The notes: generated by a model from the sequence alone, not told the origin. A stretch of DNA of 43,733 bases from Flavobacteriaceae bacterium (GCA_009693575.1 SHWZ01000019.1:1-43733); one strand, 5' to 3'; shown: positions 1-8,314, counted from the stretch's first letter. A program made the numbers and translations.

Positions 1-291
1 CAAGCGATCTATTTCGGCGAAGGTGTTGTCCTTCTCCTCAATGTCCATTTCGGGGTTCTCGTCCACCGATAGCCTCAGGGCTGCCATTTCTTTGTCAATG
101 TCTGACAGATGGTCAGTTAGGCGTTGTTTCAGTTCAAGGGTTTTTGCCCTCAGTTGGTCATGAGTGAAATTTGTATACTCCGCAAAGTGGCGGTTTATTT
201 CCTCTACTTTTGGGTAGAGGTCTTTCAGATCTTTGTCGGTCTTGGAGCCTCCGAAAACCTTGGATATGCCTTTGAGTAGTGAGCCTAACAT
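1..291 (-). CDS. secA: Preprotein translocase ATPase SecA, N-terminal 97 residues (partial)
   Basis: The minus-strand frame opens with ATG at 291-289 and stays open to the window edge. It begins MLGSLLKGISKVFGG, and continues with a helical segment containing TNFTHDQLRAKTLELKQRL. This matches the start of SecA, in which helices before the first nucleotide-binding domain carry the 'sn(e/d)eLRakT.efr.r' signature. An acidic stretch after it (about residues 73-95) fits the insert seen in Bacteroidota SecA. SecA is the cytosolic ATPase that drives unfolded preproteins through SecYEG, the first export step for the secreted proteins in this window. Walker motifs lie outside the window, so function rests on the N-terminus alone. 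It is divergent from the beta-barrel gene at 494. Confidence 0.88.
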   Translation of the reverse strand, partial: MLGSLLKGISKVFGGSKTDKDLKDLYPKVEEINRHFAEYTNFTHDQLRAKTLELKQRLTDHLSDIDKEMAALRLSVDENPEMDIEEKDNTFAEIDRL

Positions 292-335
292 GTTGTCTTT
301 GTTTGTGTGAAAAAGGGATGCGAAAATAGTTGACG

Positions 336-366
336 GCTAATTAGCTAATTTGGAAATGTGCTAATT
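336..366. repeat. Three phased direct repeats GCTAATT
   Basis: GCTAATT occurs at 336-342, 344-350 and 360-366. The starts are 8 and 16 bases apart. They lie in the 202-base divergent spacer between secA and the beta-barrel gene. Regular spacing could mean a binding site for a regulator, but no known operator is recognised. The rest of the spacer is AT-rich and holds nothing else I can name. Confidence 0.35.
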
Positions 367-493
367 CGTTGATGTCTTTGGCCTTCAACAAGAAACCCAA
401 AAGCGGATAGCGGTAAAAAAGGCAGGCATCAATTGTGTTGATTGCTCAATTTCCATCTCCACCCTATATTAGCAACCTTAAACCCTAAAAATC

Positions 494-1105
494 ATGAAAC
501 TAATTACTAAATCGTTAGCCATGCTGTTGATAGCAAGAGTATGAACCGCCTACACAGGCAATGCTCAAGCATTTGAAAAAGGAAAGTCGTATGCATCAAT
601 TGGTTACGGTTTTCAGCTTCTACCTGTTAAATCACTTTTCAAAGTCTATCAAGATGAATTAGGATTTAAGGTGAAAGGTATGGGGCCATTTGCGATGAAG
701 TATGAATATGCCATAACTGATAAAGTTGGCATTGGCTTGAATATCGGTTTTACCAACGCCAGTATTGAATGGAGCGACTCTTCATTAAATATGAGTGGGA
801 ACATTGAAAATTTTAATTATAGCTACAAATATTCTAAACTGACGGTGACCCCGAGGTTCAACTATCACTTAGGTGAGAATGAAAAGATTGACCCATATAT
901 TGGGTTTGGGATTGGGTTCAAAAAAGCAAGCTACAAATTCACCACTTCCGACCCTTTTTTCGAAGGCATTTCATTTTCTGGCCTACCAGTATCGTTTGAG
1001 GCCACCTTTGGTATTCGAGGATGGTTCACTGACCAAATCGGTGCTTTCGCTGAAGTTGGTGTTGGGCATGGCTTCTTCCAAGTCGGGGCGGTGGGAAAGT
1101 TCTGA
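494..1105 (+). pseudogene. Outer-membrane beta-barrel protein, interrupted by in-frame TGA
   Basis: The natural start is ATG at 494: a lysine, then a hydrophobic signal peptide (MKLITKSLAMLLIARV), a TGA at 542-544, then TAYTGNAQAF, which contains a plausible NA-Q cleavage site. The same frame continues without interruption to TGA at 1103-1105. The mature part has alternating amphipathic strands, conserved glycines (YIGFGIGFKK, FGIRGWFTDQIGAFAEVGVG) and a terminal Phe, typical of a small opacity-type outer-membrane barrel of about 180 residues. Only residues from Met at 671 remain as an uninterrupted ORF, and that piece has no export signal. A single base change would restore the gene, so either recent inactivation or a base-call error is possible. 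TGA is a normal stop elsewhere in the window, so recoding is unlikely. Confidence 0.75.
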
Positions 1106-1208
1106 TTGAAAGATATAAGATTAGTCCTCTTGCATGATTCATTTTTTATTGAGAACAAAGTGAGGAATCTTTATCGAATTATGAAAGAGATTTATTGAAC
1201 GATAAAAG

Positions 1209-1244
1209 CGGCTTCATCCTTTCGGGTGGAGCCGTTTTGTTTTT
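1209..1244 (+). terminator. Intrinsic terminator after the beta-barrel gene
   Basis: An 11-bp stem (1209-1219 with 1224-1234, with two G-T wobbles) closes on a TTTC loop and is followed by TTTTGTTTTT. It lies about 100 bases after the beta-barrel stop codon and points in the same direction. Confidence 0.8.
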
Positions 1245-1315
1245 AGGCTACATTTTTTTTACCAAAAGGGTCACAAAGAAAAATCCCACAAAGGCCACAA
1301 AGGTGTCGAACGACT

Positions 1316-2311
1316 TTGCCTCTTTCTTTGCCCTTCAATTTTTTTTTTGCATTGACTCTCAAACGCATCATCAGCATACTAGCCAACAGCGGCTTTTTGG
1401 CCTTGGGCATTTGGTTGTCGTGGTTGTTTTTGCAAAAGCCCGAAACGGCTGAGGCATTTGCCAAAATGAAGGAGGCTGAAACTTGGCCGCTATGGTTCAT
1501 CGTGGCGGCATCGTTGGGTGTGTATATACTTCGGGCTTTGCGTTGGCAACAGTTGTTGGCTGCTTCGGGTGAAAAGGTTGGATTGTCGCTCAGTTTTTCG
1601 GCGGTAGCCGTAGGTTATTTGGTCAGCTTTGGCCTGCCACGTTTCGGCGAAGTGGTTCGTTGTTATATCCTCAAGAAAAAACAAAACATCGGACTGGCCA
1701 TGACTTTTGGAACAGTAGTAGCAGAGCGGGCAGTGGATATACTCATGCTCTTGCTGATGCTGCTGCTAAGCCTGCTGCTGCAAATGAACAAAGTGCTGAG
1801 CTTTTTCACAGATAATATAGTACACCCCCTCACCCAAAACCTAAGTACATTAAAGGTTTGCCTATTGCTTACTGCCATACTGCTGGCTGTTTTTGCATTA
1901 TACTGGGGTTACCACAAATTCAAAAATAGCCAGCTAATTTCTTCCTTCGCAAGTGGCTTGGCTACTGTGTTCAGGTTAGAAAAGCCGTGGTTGTTTGTGG
2001 CCTACACTGCGAGCATTTGGCTGGGCTATTATTTAATGACTTGGCTGTGGTTTTTCTTGTTTCCTGCCACAGCACAACTCGGCTTGCTGGCAGGGCTCAC
2101 CATCTTCACCATCGGCACAGTTGGCCGCTCAGTGCCTATACAAGGTGGAGGCATGGGGGCCTATCATTTTTTGGTGGGGCAAGCATTGGTGTTGTATGGA
2201 TGCAGCCCTGTGTATGGGGCTTCGCTTGCAATGCTCATACATGGCGGGCAGACTATCTTCACCTTTTTGGCGGGACTACCTGCATTGGCTTGGGTGGTGT
2301 GGAGGAAGTGA
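1316..2311 (+). CDS. Flippase-like integral membrane protein (UPF0104/AglD2-type)
   Basis: The 331-residue hydrophobic protein has about eight predicted membrane spans. Family signatures visible are YILRALRWQQLL near the second span, the SFGLPRFGEVVRCYILKK loop, and VAERAVDILMLL; a PxRxGEVxR-like loop and ERxxD are typical of the lysylphosphatidylglycerol synthase transmembrane region/flippase-like family (YbhN-related). Members are thought to move lipid-linked substrates across the inner membrane, but the substrate here is unknown. The LPG synthetase (aminoacyl-transfer) domain is absent. The start is uncertain: TTG at 1316 is the longest option and TTG at 1352 gives a more usual N-terminus (TLKRIISILANSG). 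No ATG occurs before the first membrane span. The spacer before it has short CACAAAGG-type direct repeats (1271-1304). Confidence 0.8.
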   Translation: MPLSLPFNFFFALTLKRIISILANSGFLALGIWLSWLFLQKPETAEAFAKMKEAETWPLWFIVAASLGVYILRALRWQQLLAASGEKVGLSLSFSAVAVGYLVSFGLPRFGEVVRCYILKKKQNIGLAMTFGTVVAERAVDILMLLLMLLLSLLLQMNKVLSFFTDNIVHPLTQNLSTLKVCLLLTAILLAVFALYWGYHKFKNSQLISSFASGLATVFRLEKPWLFVAYTASIWLGYYLMTWLWFFLFPATAQLGLLAGLTIFTIGTVGRSVPIQGGGMGAYHFLVGQALVLYGCSPVYGASLAMLIHGGQTIFTFLAGLPALAWVVWRK

Positions 2312-2331
2312 GAACTTATGATGTGGTAATC

Positions 2332-4279
2332 TCACTCAGTTTTCAATATTCTCAAAGACTGAGTATGCTGCCCATCTAATCGCAGCAGATACACACCATT
2401 TGGTAAGTTAGAAATATCCAGTTGCGGGTTGTCAGTTTGCACTTTGCTACTTGTCATTAGCCGTCCACTTTGGTCGTAAATAGTGTATGTGCTACCAACC
2501 AGCTTTTCTCCAGTCAAATAGATAAAGTTAAATGCTGGCATCGGATGAGCCGATAGCGAAGGATATACTTTAGTGCCGGGCACTCCAATTTTAATTTTTC
2601 CAAAACCTGCTACATAGTTTTTGCCACATTGAAGCAATGATCCAAGTGGTTGTTGGATGTATCCATGTCGCTTGAGCCAGCAGATACGATTACCTTCACG
2701 CATACAATGTCGCTGTCAGTGGCAGTTGTATCCGTTTCATATCGAATTGCAAAGGCAGTATATGGGTCGGTGTTCCTGAAGTTTATATTGTTCCATTCTA
2801 TCGTGTCGCCACCACTGCTCACCTTGCTTGGTGTCAATGCTCCTCCCTTGCCGAGGTATTTTACCTTTCCGGTCACATATACTTTCACATCGCCCGTGGT
2901 GCTGGGGCATTCATCCGTCCCCCAAAGCTTCAGCATGTCGCCTCCCAAAATGTTCAAGATGCTTTCCTGCCCAGGCTGAAAATGCCTTGACACATTTACT
3001 GCCTTCACACCCGCATCGTAGCCGCCCTTGCAGCCAAGGCCAATATGTGCGAGTGTATCCTGACTGGAAATGGTGGAAATTGTAACTGAGGCTGCTGCAC
3101 AAGCAATAACAAAAGGTATATTCGTTGAGTCGGCCAGCAGGGAATAGGTTCCCGGCTTGGCGGTGAAGGCATACTCGCCGAACTTGCTGCTGAACTGTGT
3201 GCCCACCGTTTGCATACTGCTGTCCATCAGTGTCACCTTCACCCCTCGCATTCTGTCCTCCTTCGCTTCTGCATTGCAATTGGCACTGCTGTCGAGGTAT
3301 ATATTGCCATATATATTATAGCCAACTGGGCAGCCGCCATTGGCCTTGCACAATGGGAAGTTCCTGAGGGATGGGGTGCTCTGACAGTTGATGAAGTTGG
3401 GGATGCATTTAATTATAGTGTCCCATGGATTACCTCTAAAATTAAGTATTTTTAAGCTTTGTGGCAAGGGTGGTAAGCAGGCTATTTTAGTATAACTTAT
3501 ATCGAGCGTTATTAAGTTTGGTGGCAGGTTAGGAATAGACTTTATTGGATAATGGGCAAGGGTTAGAAACTTGAGATAAGGTGGAAAAAGCTGAATAATA
3601 ATGAGTTAATCATCGTAATTGCCAAGATCAATGTATTCAATATTGTGTGGCCAATGGTCAAGTTTAGAGAAGGTAACTTGAGCATGAGCGTTTGACCATA
3701 CTGATAAAGTAATAAGATTTTCAGGCAATTCTGGAAGTAGAATTCCTCCTGTCAAGTCAATACTAGTAATCCTAGTTGCAGTAGGAATTTTTTTGATGTA
3801 TTCAACGTTCCACTTGCAAAATAGAGTCTATAGGTAGAGTCCGGCAGCGATAAAATACTGTCAGCTCCTTCATTAAAAAACAACCTGTATAGTGAATCTA
3901 TACTGGTCACATCGAATTTTCCAACGTTACAAACGCTAAGCTGTGTTAGTTTTCTAGGCATTGGGTTTGTTAAGTAGTCCAGTTTCTTGATCTCAGTCAA
4001 ATCAAGTATCCTTAAATTCCTGAAAGCCTCAATCCCTCTAATGTTTTTGATATTTCGTTCGTGGTGTATTACAGAGGCCTGAATTTGTAGAGAGGTATAA
4101 CTTGCCACATCTGTGGCGTCTATACTGTCTTTGTTAAGCCCGTAAAGCGGGACACTCATTGTTTTAAGGGTAGCTTGGAATGCAGTATCAGGCACATGGT
4201 ATCGTTGTGCATTGGCGGTGAAAGAAAGAAGGTTAACAGCCGCAATAAACAGAATTGTTAACGAGTATTTTTCTTTCAT
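2332..4279 (-). pseudogene. T9SS-secreted leucine-rich-repeat protein, two frameshifts plus one in-frame stop
   Basis: The gene starts at ATG 4279 with a clean signal peptide (MKEKYSLTILFIAAVNLLSF, cleaved near ANA-Q). LRR-like turns such as LRILDLTEIKKLDYL and LPPNLITLDISYTKI follow. Next comes a Cys-containing beta-rich region (MRGVKVTLMDSS, KFGEYAFTAKPGTYSLLAD), resembling a carboxypeptidase-regulatory-like fold. It ends in a type A T9SS sorting domain (VYPSLSAHPMPAF, YTIYDQSGRLM, LPNGVYLLRLDG, LRILKTE). Three lesions break it: a missing base at the A7 tract near 3788-3794, an in-frame TAA near 3607-3609, and a missing base at the A5 tract near 2616-2625. Adding one A to each tract restores a reading of about 649 residues with only the TAA left. 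As written, no full product can be made. Homopolymer sequencing errors would explain two of the three lesions. Confidence 0.82.
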
Positions 4280-4299
4280 TTAGGTAATGTTGTTTTTAG

Positions 4300-4458
4300 T
4301 TAAGCAAAAGCAATGTCCCAATCAATATCAAAATTGACGAATACCTTAAAAATCTTCAAATTCCTTCGTTCCAGTTTTGAAATAGTCTCCGAAAAACTGA
4401 AAGTAATTGGGATAGACTGAAAAGCTTCAATCTTACTGGCTGTATTCGATAAACTCAT
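4300..4458 (-). CDS. Small ORF of 52 codons, ATGA-coupled to the GSCFA gene
   Basis: The ATG at 4458-4456 overlaps the TGA stop of the GSCFA gene in an ATGA arrangement. The product (MSLSNTASKIEAFQSI to DIDWDIAFA) is not recognised and has no signal peptide or membrane span. The four-base overlap suggests translational coupling, but such overlaps also arise by chance. It could be the remnant of a longer downstream gene lost when the LRR gene arrived. Confidence 0.3.
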   Translation of the reverse strand: MSLSNTASKIEAFQSIPITFSFSETISKLERRNLKIFKVFVNFDIDWDIAFA

Positions 4459-5435
4459 GCTGACAAACCTTCGAAATACCCCAACTCCTTTGCCCAATCC
4501 TTGTCAGGCATATGCCCCGACAGATCCTTTATCTTGGCCAAATATTTCTCCTTGAAAAGCCTATGAGCCGCCGATTCTGGGTGCAGGGGCTTGTGTCGGA
4601 AAGCGGTGAGCAATTGTTTTACCTCATCCATCAGGTGAAGGGTTGGGGCATCCATATACGTTTTACAAAACACCTCAAATACATATTCGGTAGCGGCATA
4701 GTTGGGGTGCACCAAGTCGGTATCGAAGAAGCGGTAATCCCTCAAAATATCAATCACCAATTCGTAGGCTTGAAAATACGAACCATAGCCTTGTTCGCAC
4801 AGCAGGTGCACAGCCTCCAGCAGGCGGGCTTTGCTGCGGTTGTTTTCCACCATTCCATCGCGTATGTGCCTTACAGGGCTTACAGTCCAAATGATTTTGA
4901 GTTTGGGGTTTAATTTCAAACACGCATCCAATGACTTTTTGAGGCAAGCCACGGTTTCTTCTATTCCCATTAGGTTTTTGATGAACGATTGTTGAGGCAT
5001 TCGGTGGCAGTTGGCTACTGGCCTGTTTGTGTCGGCAAGATGGTAAGAATACGAACTTCCCAAAGTGATAATGAGCCAATCAGCTTCGGCCAGGAAAGTA
5101 GATGATGCACTGTGTGCTTCATTTATTTTGTTTACCGATTCAGCAACAGAAATGTCAGAGAAGTCACTATGGTGTTCCCAACTGTTCCATATTTCACCTG
5201 CTTGAAAAAGGTCCGCAGACACGAAGGTTTTTTTATTTGCAAAAAAAGAAAGATGCCTTGAAATGCTGTGCGGATCGAACAGGATTCCGGTGGCATTGTG
5301 AAGTGCTTCAAACTTCCAGTTGCACAGCTTGCTGCCAATATTGTTGGTAAAACAAGAACCCATCAACAAGAGCTTGTCACCATATTTAATTGTTTCGCGT
5401 TCCTGTTTTATCGCTGGTTCCAGCATCCATTTCAT
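4455..5435 (-). CDS. GSCFA domain protein (SGNH-hydrolase-like)
   Basis: The defining motif GSCFTNNIG lies about 25 residues after the chosen start, MKWMLEPAIKQ. Further family blocks are NATGILFDP, WLIITLGSSYSY, NPKLKIIWTVSPVRHIRDG, and DTDLVHPNYAATEYVF, the last carrying the D-x-x-H pair expected of an SGNH-type catalytic site. The family is common in Bacteroidota and proteobacteria; its substrate is not established. The start at 5435 is preferred over the upstream 5489 because it matches the family N-terminus and sits 4 bases after a perfect TATGTTTG promoter box. The length of about 326 residues is normal for the family. Confidence 0.88.
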   Translation of the reverse strand: MKWMLEPAIKQERETIKYGDKLLLMGSCFTNNIGSKLCNWKFEALHNATGILFDPHSISRHLSFFANKKTFVSADLFQAGEIWNSWEHHSDFSDISVAESVNKINEAHSASSTFLAEADWLIITLGSSYSYHLADTNRPVANCHRMPQQSFIKNLMGIEETVACLKKSLDACLKLNPKLKIIWTVSPVRHIRDGMVENNRSKARLLEAVHLLCEQGYGSYFQAYELVIDILRDYRFFDTDLVHPNYAATEYVFEVFCKTYMDAPTLHLMDEVKQLLTAFRHKPLHPESAAHRLFKEKYLAKIKDLSGHMPDKDWAKELGYFEGLSA

Positions 5436-5439
5436 GCCA

Positions 5440-5447
5440 CAAACATA
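5440..5447 (-). promoter_or_regulatory. Bacteroidota -7 box TATGTTTG for the GSCFA gene
   Basis: The reverse complement of 5440-5447 reads TATGTTTG, a full match to TAnnTTTG. It ends 4 bases before the ATG at 5435, so the transcript would have almost no leader. Confidence 0.55.
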
Positions 5448-5597
5448 GTTGGTCGATTGTTGAGAGTATTTCACAAATGAATTACACAAACCGCTTTTTG
5501 GTATTGTTTATTCAGCCACCATGTGTAAAATTTGCCCTTTCAATAAAACCAACTGGTCGCCAAATGTGTTTGGTTTGATATCCCCACAATTTTTCGT

Positions 5598-6314
5598 ATG
5601 AATTTTAGAATATACAAGCAGGAAGACCGAGGTCACGCCGACCACGGCTGGCTTGATGCACGGCATTCTTTCAGCTTCAGCAGCTGGTTCAACCCCGAAC
5701 TTATGAGCTTTGGTCTGCTTCGGGTGTTGAATGACGATATTGTTGCTCCTGGCATGGGCTTCGGTATGCACCCGCATCAGGACATGGAAATAATAACCAT
5801 ACCGCTGAGTGGTTCCATAGCTCACAGCGACAACACAGGTGGCCACGGGATCATAGGCCCTGGCGAAGTACAGGTGATGAGTGCCGGCACAGGTATCATG
5901 CACTCGGAGGTGAACGGCTCCCAGACAGAAGCGGTAAGTCTTTTTCAACTATGGATAATGCCCAAGGAAATTGGGATAAAGCCCCGTTACGACCAACGGG
6001 TTTATGATTATGAAAAGAATAAAAACAGCTTTGTAGCCGTGGCCTCTCCGCTTGAAAGCGACGATGCCCTTTGGATAAACCAAGATTCAAGAGTGCTCTT
6101 CGGGCATTTTGAGTCTGGGAATGAAATCAGCTACACAACAATTAAGCAGGGCAATGGCCTCTATCTGATGGTAGTATATGGCGAAGCAGAAATAGCCAAG
6201 CAGAAGTTGGGTCGACGTGATGCCATAGGGGTATGGGATACCGATTCTATTGTCATTTCTACAAAAGGTAATGAGCCTGTGAAACTGCTGCTTATAGATG
6301 TGCCGATGGGGTGA
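5598..6314 (+). CDS. Pirin family protein (bicupin)
   Basis: The 238-residue protein has the pirin signature HGWLDARHSFSFSSW (16-30) and the metal ligands of the N-terminal cupin: His58 and His60 (GFGMHPHQDME), His102 and Glu104 (TGIMHSEVN). Pirins bind Fe(II); some, such as E. coli YhhW, have quercetinase activity, and others act as redox-sensing regulators. The C-terminal cupin (about 140-238) lacks an obvious ligand set, as is usual. The gene is a single unit, divergent from GSCFA, and ends just before a two-way terminator. The biological substrate is not predictable. Confidence 0.93.
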   Translation: MNFRIYKQEDRGHADHGWLDARHSFSFSSWFNPELMSFGLLRVLNDDIVAPGMGFGMHPHQDMEIITIPLSGSIAHSDNTGGHGIIGPGEVQVMSAGTGIMHSEVNGSQTEAVSLFQLWIMPKEIGIKPRYDQRVYDYEKNKNSFVAVASPLESDDALWINQDSRVLFGHFESGNEISYTTIKQGNGLYLMVVYGEAEIAKQKLGRRDAIGVWDTDSIVISTKGNEPVKLLLIDVPMG

Positions 6315-6348
6315 TGTAGTTGAAGCTATTGCAAATAAAACCTAATAA

Positions 6349-6384
6349 AAAAACCCATCTTACTGATGTAGGATGGGCTTTTTT
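6349..6384. terminator. Bidirectional intrinsic terminator between pirin and the 46-residue gene
   Basis: A 10-bp stem with one G-T pair (CCCATCTTAC with GTAGGATGGG, loop TGAT) is flanked on the left by an A-run and on the right by TTTTTT. It can therefore end transcription of both converging genes. Confidence 0.85.
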
Positions 6385-6402
6385 GTGATGCTTTTGCTGA
6401 GG

Positions 6403-6543
6403 TTAGTCCTCTACAATAACGGTTTGTTCTTTGTATGGTGACTTGATATTCACCTGCTTGGTAACAAGCTTTATGGCTTGCTGTTTCAGCCTTGACACAG
6501 TTTTGTTGTATCTGTCTTTTCTTTTAAGTCTGGTTACGCCCAT
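6403..6543 (-). CDS. Conserved small basic protein of 46 residues
   Basis: The start MGVTRLKRKDRYNKTVSRL is one I recognise from short conserved hypothetical proteins of Bacteroidota. It is rich in Lys/Arg in its first 30 residues and ends in acidic IVED. There is no signal peptide, and nucleic-acid or ribosome association is only a guess from charge. The start at 6543 is chosen over the longer frame to 6618 because it matches the family and lies 25 bases after a perfect -7 box, TACTTTTG, at 6569-6576. Confidence 0.75.
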   Translation of the reverse strand: MGVTRLKRKDRYNKTVSRLKQQAIKLVTKQVNIKSPYKEQTVIVED

Positions 6544-6568
6544 AGTAGTAATTTGTATTTTAGGGTCG

Positions 6569-6576
6569 CAAAAGTA
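6569..6576 (-). promoter_or_regulatory. -7 box TACTTTTG for the 46-residue gene
   Basis: The reverse complement of 6569-6576 is TACTTTTG, matching TAnnTTTG; the predicted start codon is 25 bases downstream. Confidence 0.5.
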
Positions 6577-6726
6577 AGTCGGTGGAGGGGAATTTGCCAA
6601 GCAAAAATATCTTACCAATTAGTGCAACAAAAATATGTAAGAAAATAGCCAATTTCTGCCTTGCCCAATTCTATAGGGTATCTCAATTTTGTAGGCAGAA
6701 ACATTACCCCTTAAAACACGACACTT

Positions 6727-7008
6727 ATGAAAGCATTAACTATCCTGAAAGAACAAATCTCTGGCCTCAACTTTATGAAAACCACCCTAACTGATGGTCA
6801 ACAAATAGTGAGCAAGTTGCTTCATGACTTAGAGAAAGCTATGATAATTGGCAATAGCCAACAAGGAAAAGTGAAGATAGTATTTGAAAGCAACCATGGC
6901 AAAGTTGCAGTAGAGACAACGGTGTGGGCTGCTACCGACAATTATGTGTCGCTAAAAGGTGGCATTAGTATCCCGATGTCATCTATTCATGAGGTTGTGT
7001 TCTACTAA
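6727..7008 (+). CDS. Conserved hypothetical protein of 93 residues
   Basis: A helical N-terminus (residues 1-45, ILKEQISGLNFMK) precedes a short beta domain with KVKIVFESNHGKVAVETTVWA and LKGGISIPMSSIHEVVF. The pattern VxTTVWAxTxxxVxLKGGxxIPxxxI is familiar from small uncharacterised Bacteroidota proteins. No catalytic residues or export signal are visible, so it is probably cytosolic. It stands alone, converging on the PKD lipoprotein gene, with 4 bases between the two stop codons. Confidence 0.75.
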   Translation: MKALTILKEQISGLNFMKTTLTDGQQIVSKLLHDLEKAMIIGNSQQGKVKIVFESNHGKVAVETTVWAATDNYVSLKGGISIPMSSIHEVVFY

Positions 7009-7012
7009 AAAA

Positions 7013-7315
7013 CTATTTCTCAATCTTCAACGAATCGGTTTTTTCTGCTACCACCTTCCCATTTTTTACAGTTAGTTTTACAGCATAGGTTCCTTCGGTT
7101 GTATACTTGTGCTTCTGGGTTATGCCTCCTGCTATGGCTGATCCATCTCCAAAATTCCATTCGTAGTAGTTGGCATCGAGGGTGCAACTTGCGTTAAACT
7201 GTACTTCTTCGTTAAGTTTTGCAGTTTTACCTTTGTCGATAGAATAGCAAGGGGTTGGAGCTACTTTACAGGCAGTAATTGCTAGCATAGATCCAAGGAT
7301 GAGGGTGTATTTCAT
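7013..7315 (-). CDS. PKD-domain lipoprotein
   Basis: MKYTLILGSMLAITAC is a lipoprotein signal peptide with Cys16 as the lipidated residue. One PKD domain fills the rest: FNASCTLDANYYEWNFGDGS, then HKYTTEGTYAVKLTVKNGK. The WNFGDGS and Y-x-x-x-G-x-Y-x-V-x-L-x-V patterns are diagnostic. PKD domains are Ig-like binding or spacer folds on surface proteins; a single-domain 100-residue lipoprotein probably sits on the membrane. The start at 7315 is taken because upstream sequence is an unrelated leader. Confidence 0.85.
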   Translation of the reverse strand: MKYTLILGSMLAITACKVAPTPCYSIDKGKTAKLNEEVQFNASCTLDANYYEWNFGDGSAIAGGITQKHKYTTEGTYAVKLTVKNGKVVAEKTDSLKIEK

Positions 7316-7350
7316 TTGGTTAAGGATTATTAATTGCGGCACTTTGATAT

Positions 7351-7384
7351 CCAGATTGCTATCTGGACCGCGTACAAAAGTACG
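7351..7384. promoter_or_regulatory. Two adjacent palindromes, one holding a -7 box, upstream of the PKD lipoprotein
   Basis: CCAGAT-TGCT-ATCTGG (7351-7366) is a perfect 6-bp hairpin. Next to it GCGTAC-AAAA-GTACGC (about 7370-7385) is a second palindrome whose minus strand contains TACTTTTG, a perfect -7 box for the lipoprotein gene. The first palindrome would lie in the transcribed leader and the second over the promoter. Confidence 0.5.
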
Positions 7385-7406
7385 CTCAATGAGAGCATTT
7401 GATGTG

Positions 7407-8309
7407 TTAATAATTTGTTTGCACAAAAGTATATAGATTTTGCTTGCCGCCAACTATTTCATTTTCTATTTGGGTTCTTAATTTGTCAAAATCTACGTCA
7501 GCTGTGCGTTTTTCGCGGATGAGTTGCAAAGCTTTTTCAATGAGTAATTTGATCTTTTTTTCATTGCTGTGAATTGAATTTCGGTGAGATTGGATGGCAG
7601 CAAAAAGCTCATCAATACCATCAGCGGTATCGGCCACTGTTTTCACCACAGGTGTTTCCCAGTTGCTGTTAATTTTTGAGTGAACTAAACTTTTCAAAGT
7701 ATTAAAAAAGGCATCGGCACCAGGTCGGTCAGCTTTGTTAACTACAAAAACATCAGCGGTTTCCATTACGCCACTCTTAATATTTTGCACTTCGTCACCA
7801 GATTCCGGCACCAGCACTACCACAGTGGTATCTGCTAACGAGGCAATCTCCACTTCACTTTGGCCTACACCTACAGTTTCTATGATAATGTAATCAAACT
7901 TAGCAGCTTTCAGTAGGTCAACGGCTTCAACTATTTTAGGTGAAAGCCCTCCCAAACTGCCACGGGTAGCCATGCTGCGGATGAATACAGATGGGTTGGT
8001 GAAATGGTCATTCATGCGAATCCGGTCGCCCAGAAGAGAACCATGACTGAAAGGACTAGTGGGGTCAACAGCTATAATGCCCACCTTCATTTTTTTCTGC
8101 AAAAGGAAACCAATGAGGGCATTGATTAGGGTGCTTTTTCCAGCACCAGGTGAGCCAGTTATCCCTACGACTGGAACGGCAGGTAGCTTTGGAAGGTTAG
8201 ACAAAAGTTGGATACCTTCCGCCTTGTAGTTTTCTACCAAAGAAATGCCCTTAGCCAATGCTTTGGTTGAGCCGTCTAATATTTCAGCCAAAAGTTGCTT
8301 AGTTTCCAC
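7407..8309 (-). CDS. meaB: Methylmalonyl-CoA mutase-associated GTPase MeaB (ArgK/YgfD family)
   Basis: G-protein motifs are clear: Walker A in VVGITGSPGAGKSTLI, the switch region IAVDPTSPFSHGSLLGDR, ETVGVGQSE as G3, and NKAD as G4. MeaB is a cytosolic metallochaperone that gates cobalamin delivery to methylmalonyl-CoA mutase and protects that enzyme from inactivation; no mutase gene lies in the window. The frame extends upstream to 8474 but without family similarity; GTG at 8309 (VETKQLLAEI) gives the normal length of about 300 residues and follows a perfect TACCTTTG by 5 bases. The name ArgK (arginine transport kinase) is an older label for this family. Confidence 0.93.
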   Translation of the reverse strand: METKQLLAEILDGSTKALAKGISLVENYKAEGIQLLSNLPKLPAVPVVGITGSPGAGKSTLINALIGFLLQKKMKVGIIAVDPTSPFSHGSLLGDRIRMNDHFTNPSVFIRSMATRGSLGGLSPKIVEAVDLLKAAKFDYIIIETVGVGQSEVEIASLADTTVVVLVPESGDEVQNIKSGVMETADVFVVNKADRPGADAFFNTLKSLVHSKINSNWETPVVKTVADTADGIDELFAAIQSHRNSIHSNEKKIKLLIEKALQLIREKRTADVDFDKLRTQIENEIVGGKQNLYTFVQTNY

Positions 8310-8314
8310 AACGG

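Noticed and set aside
542-544. TGA read as an amino acid (recoding or alternative genetic code)
   Set aside because: TGA ends many intact genes here (pirin, dnaN, hpf-neighbour and metG genes among them), and no selenocysteine-type context is seen.
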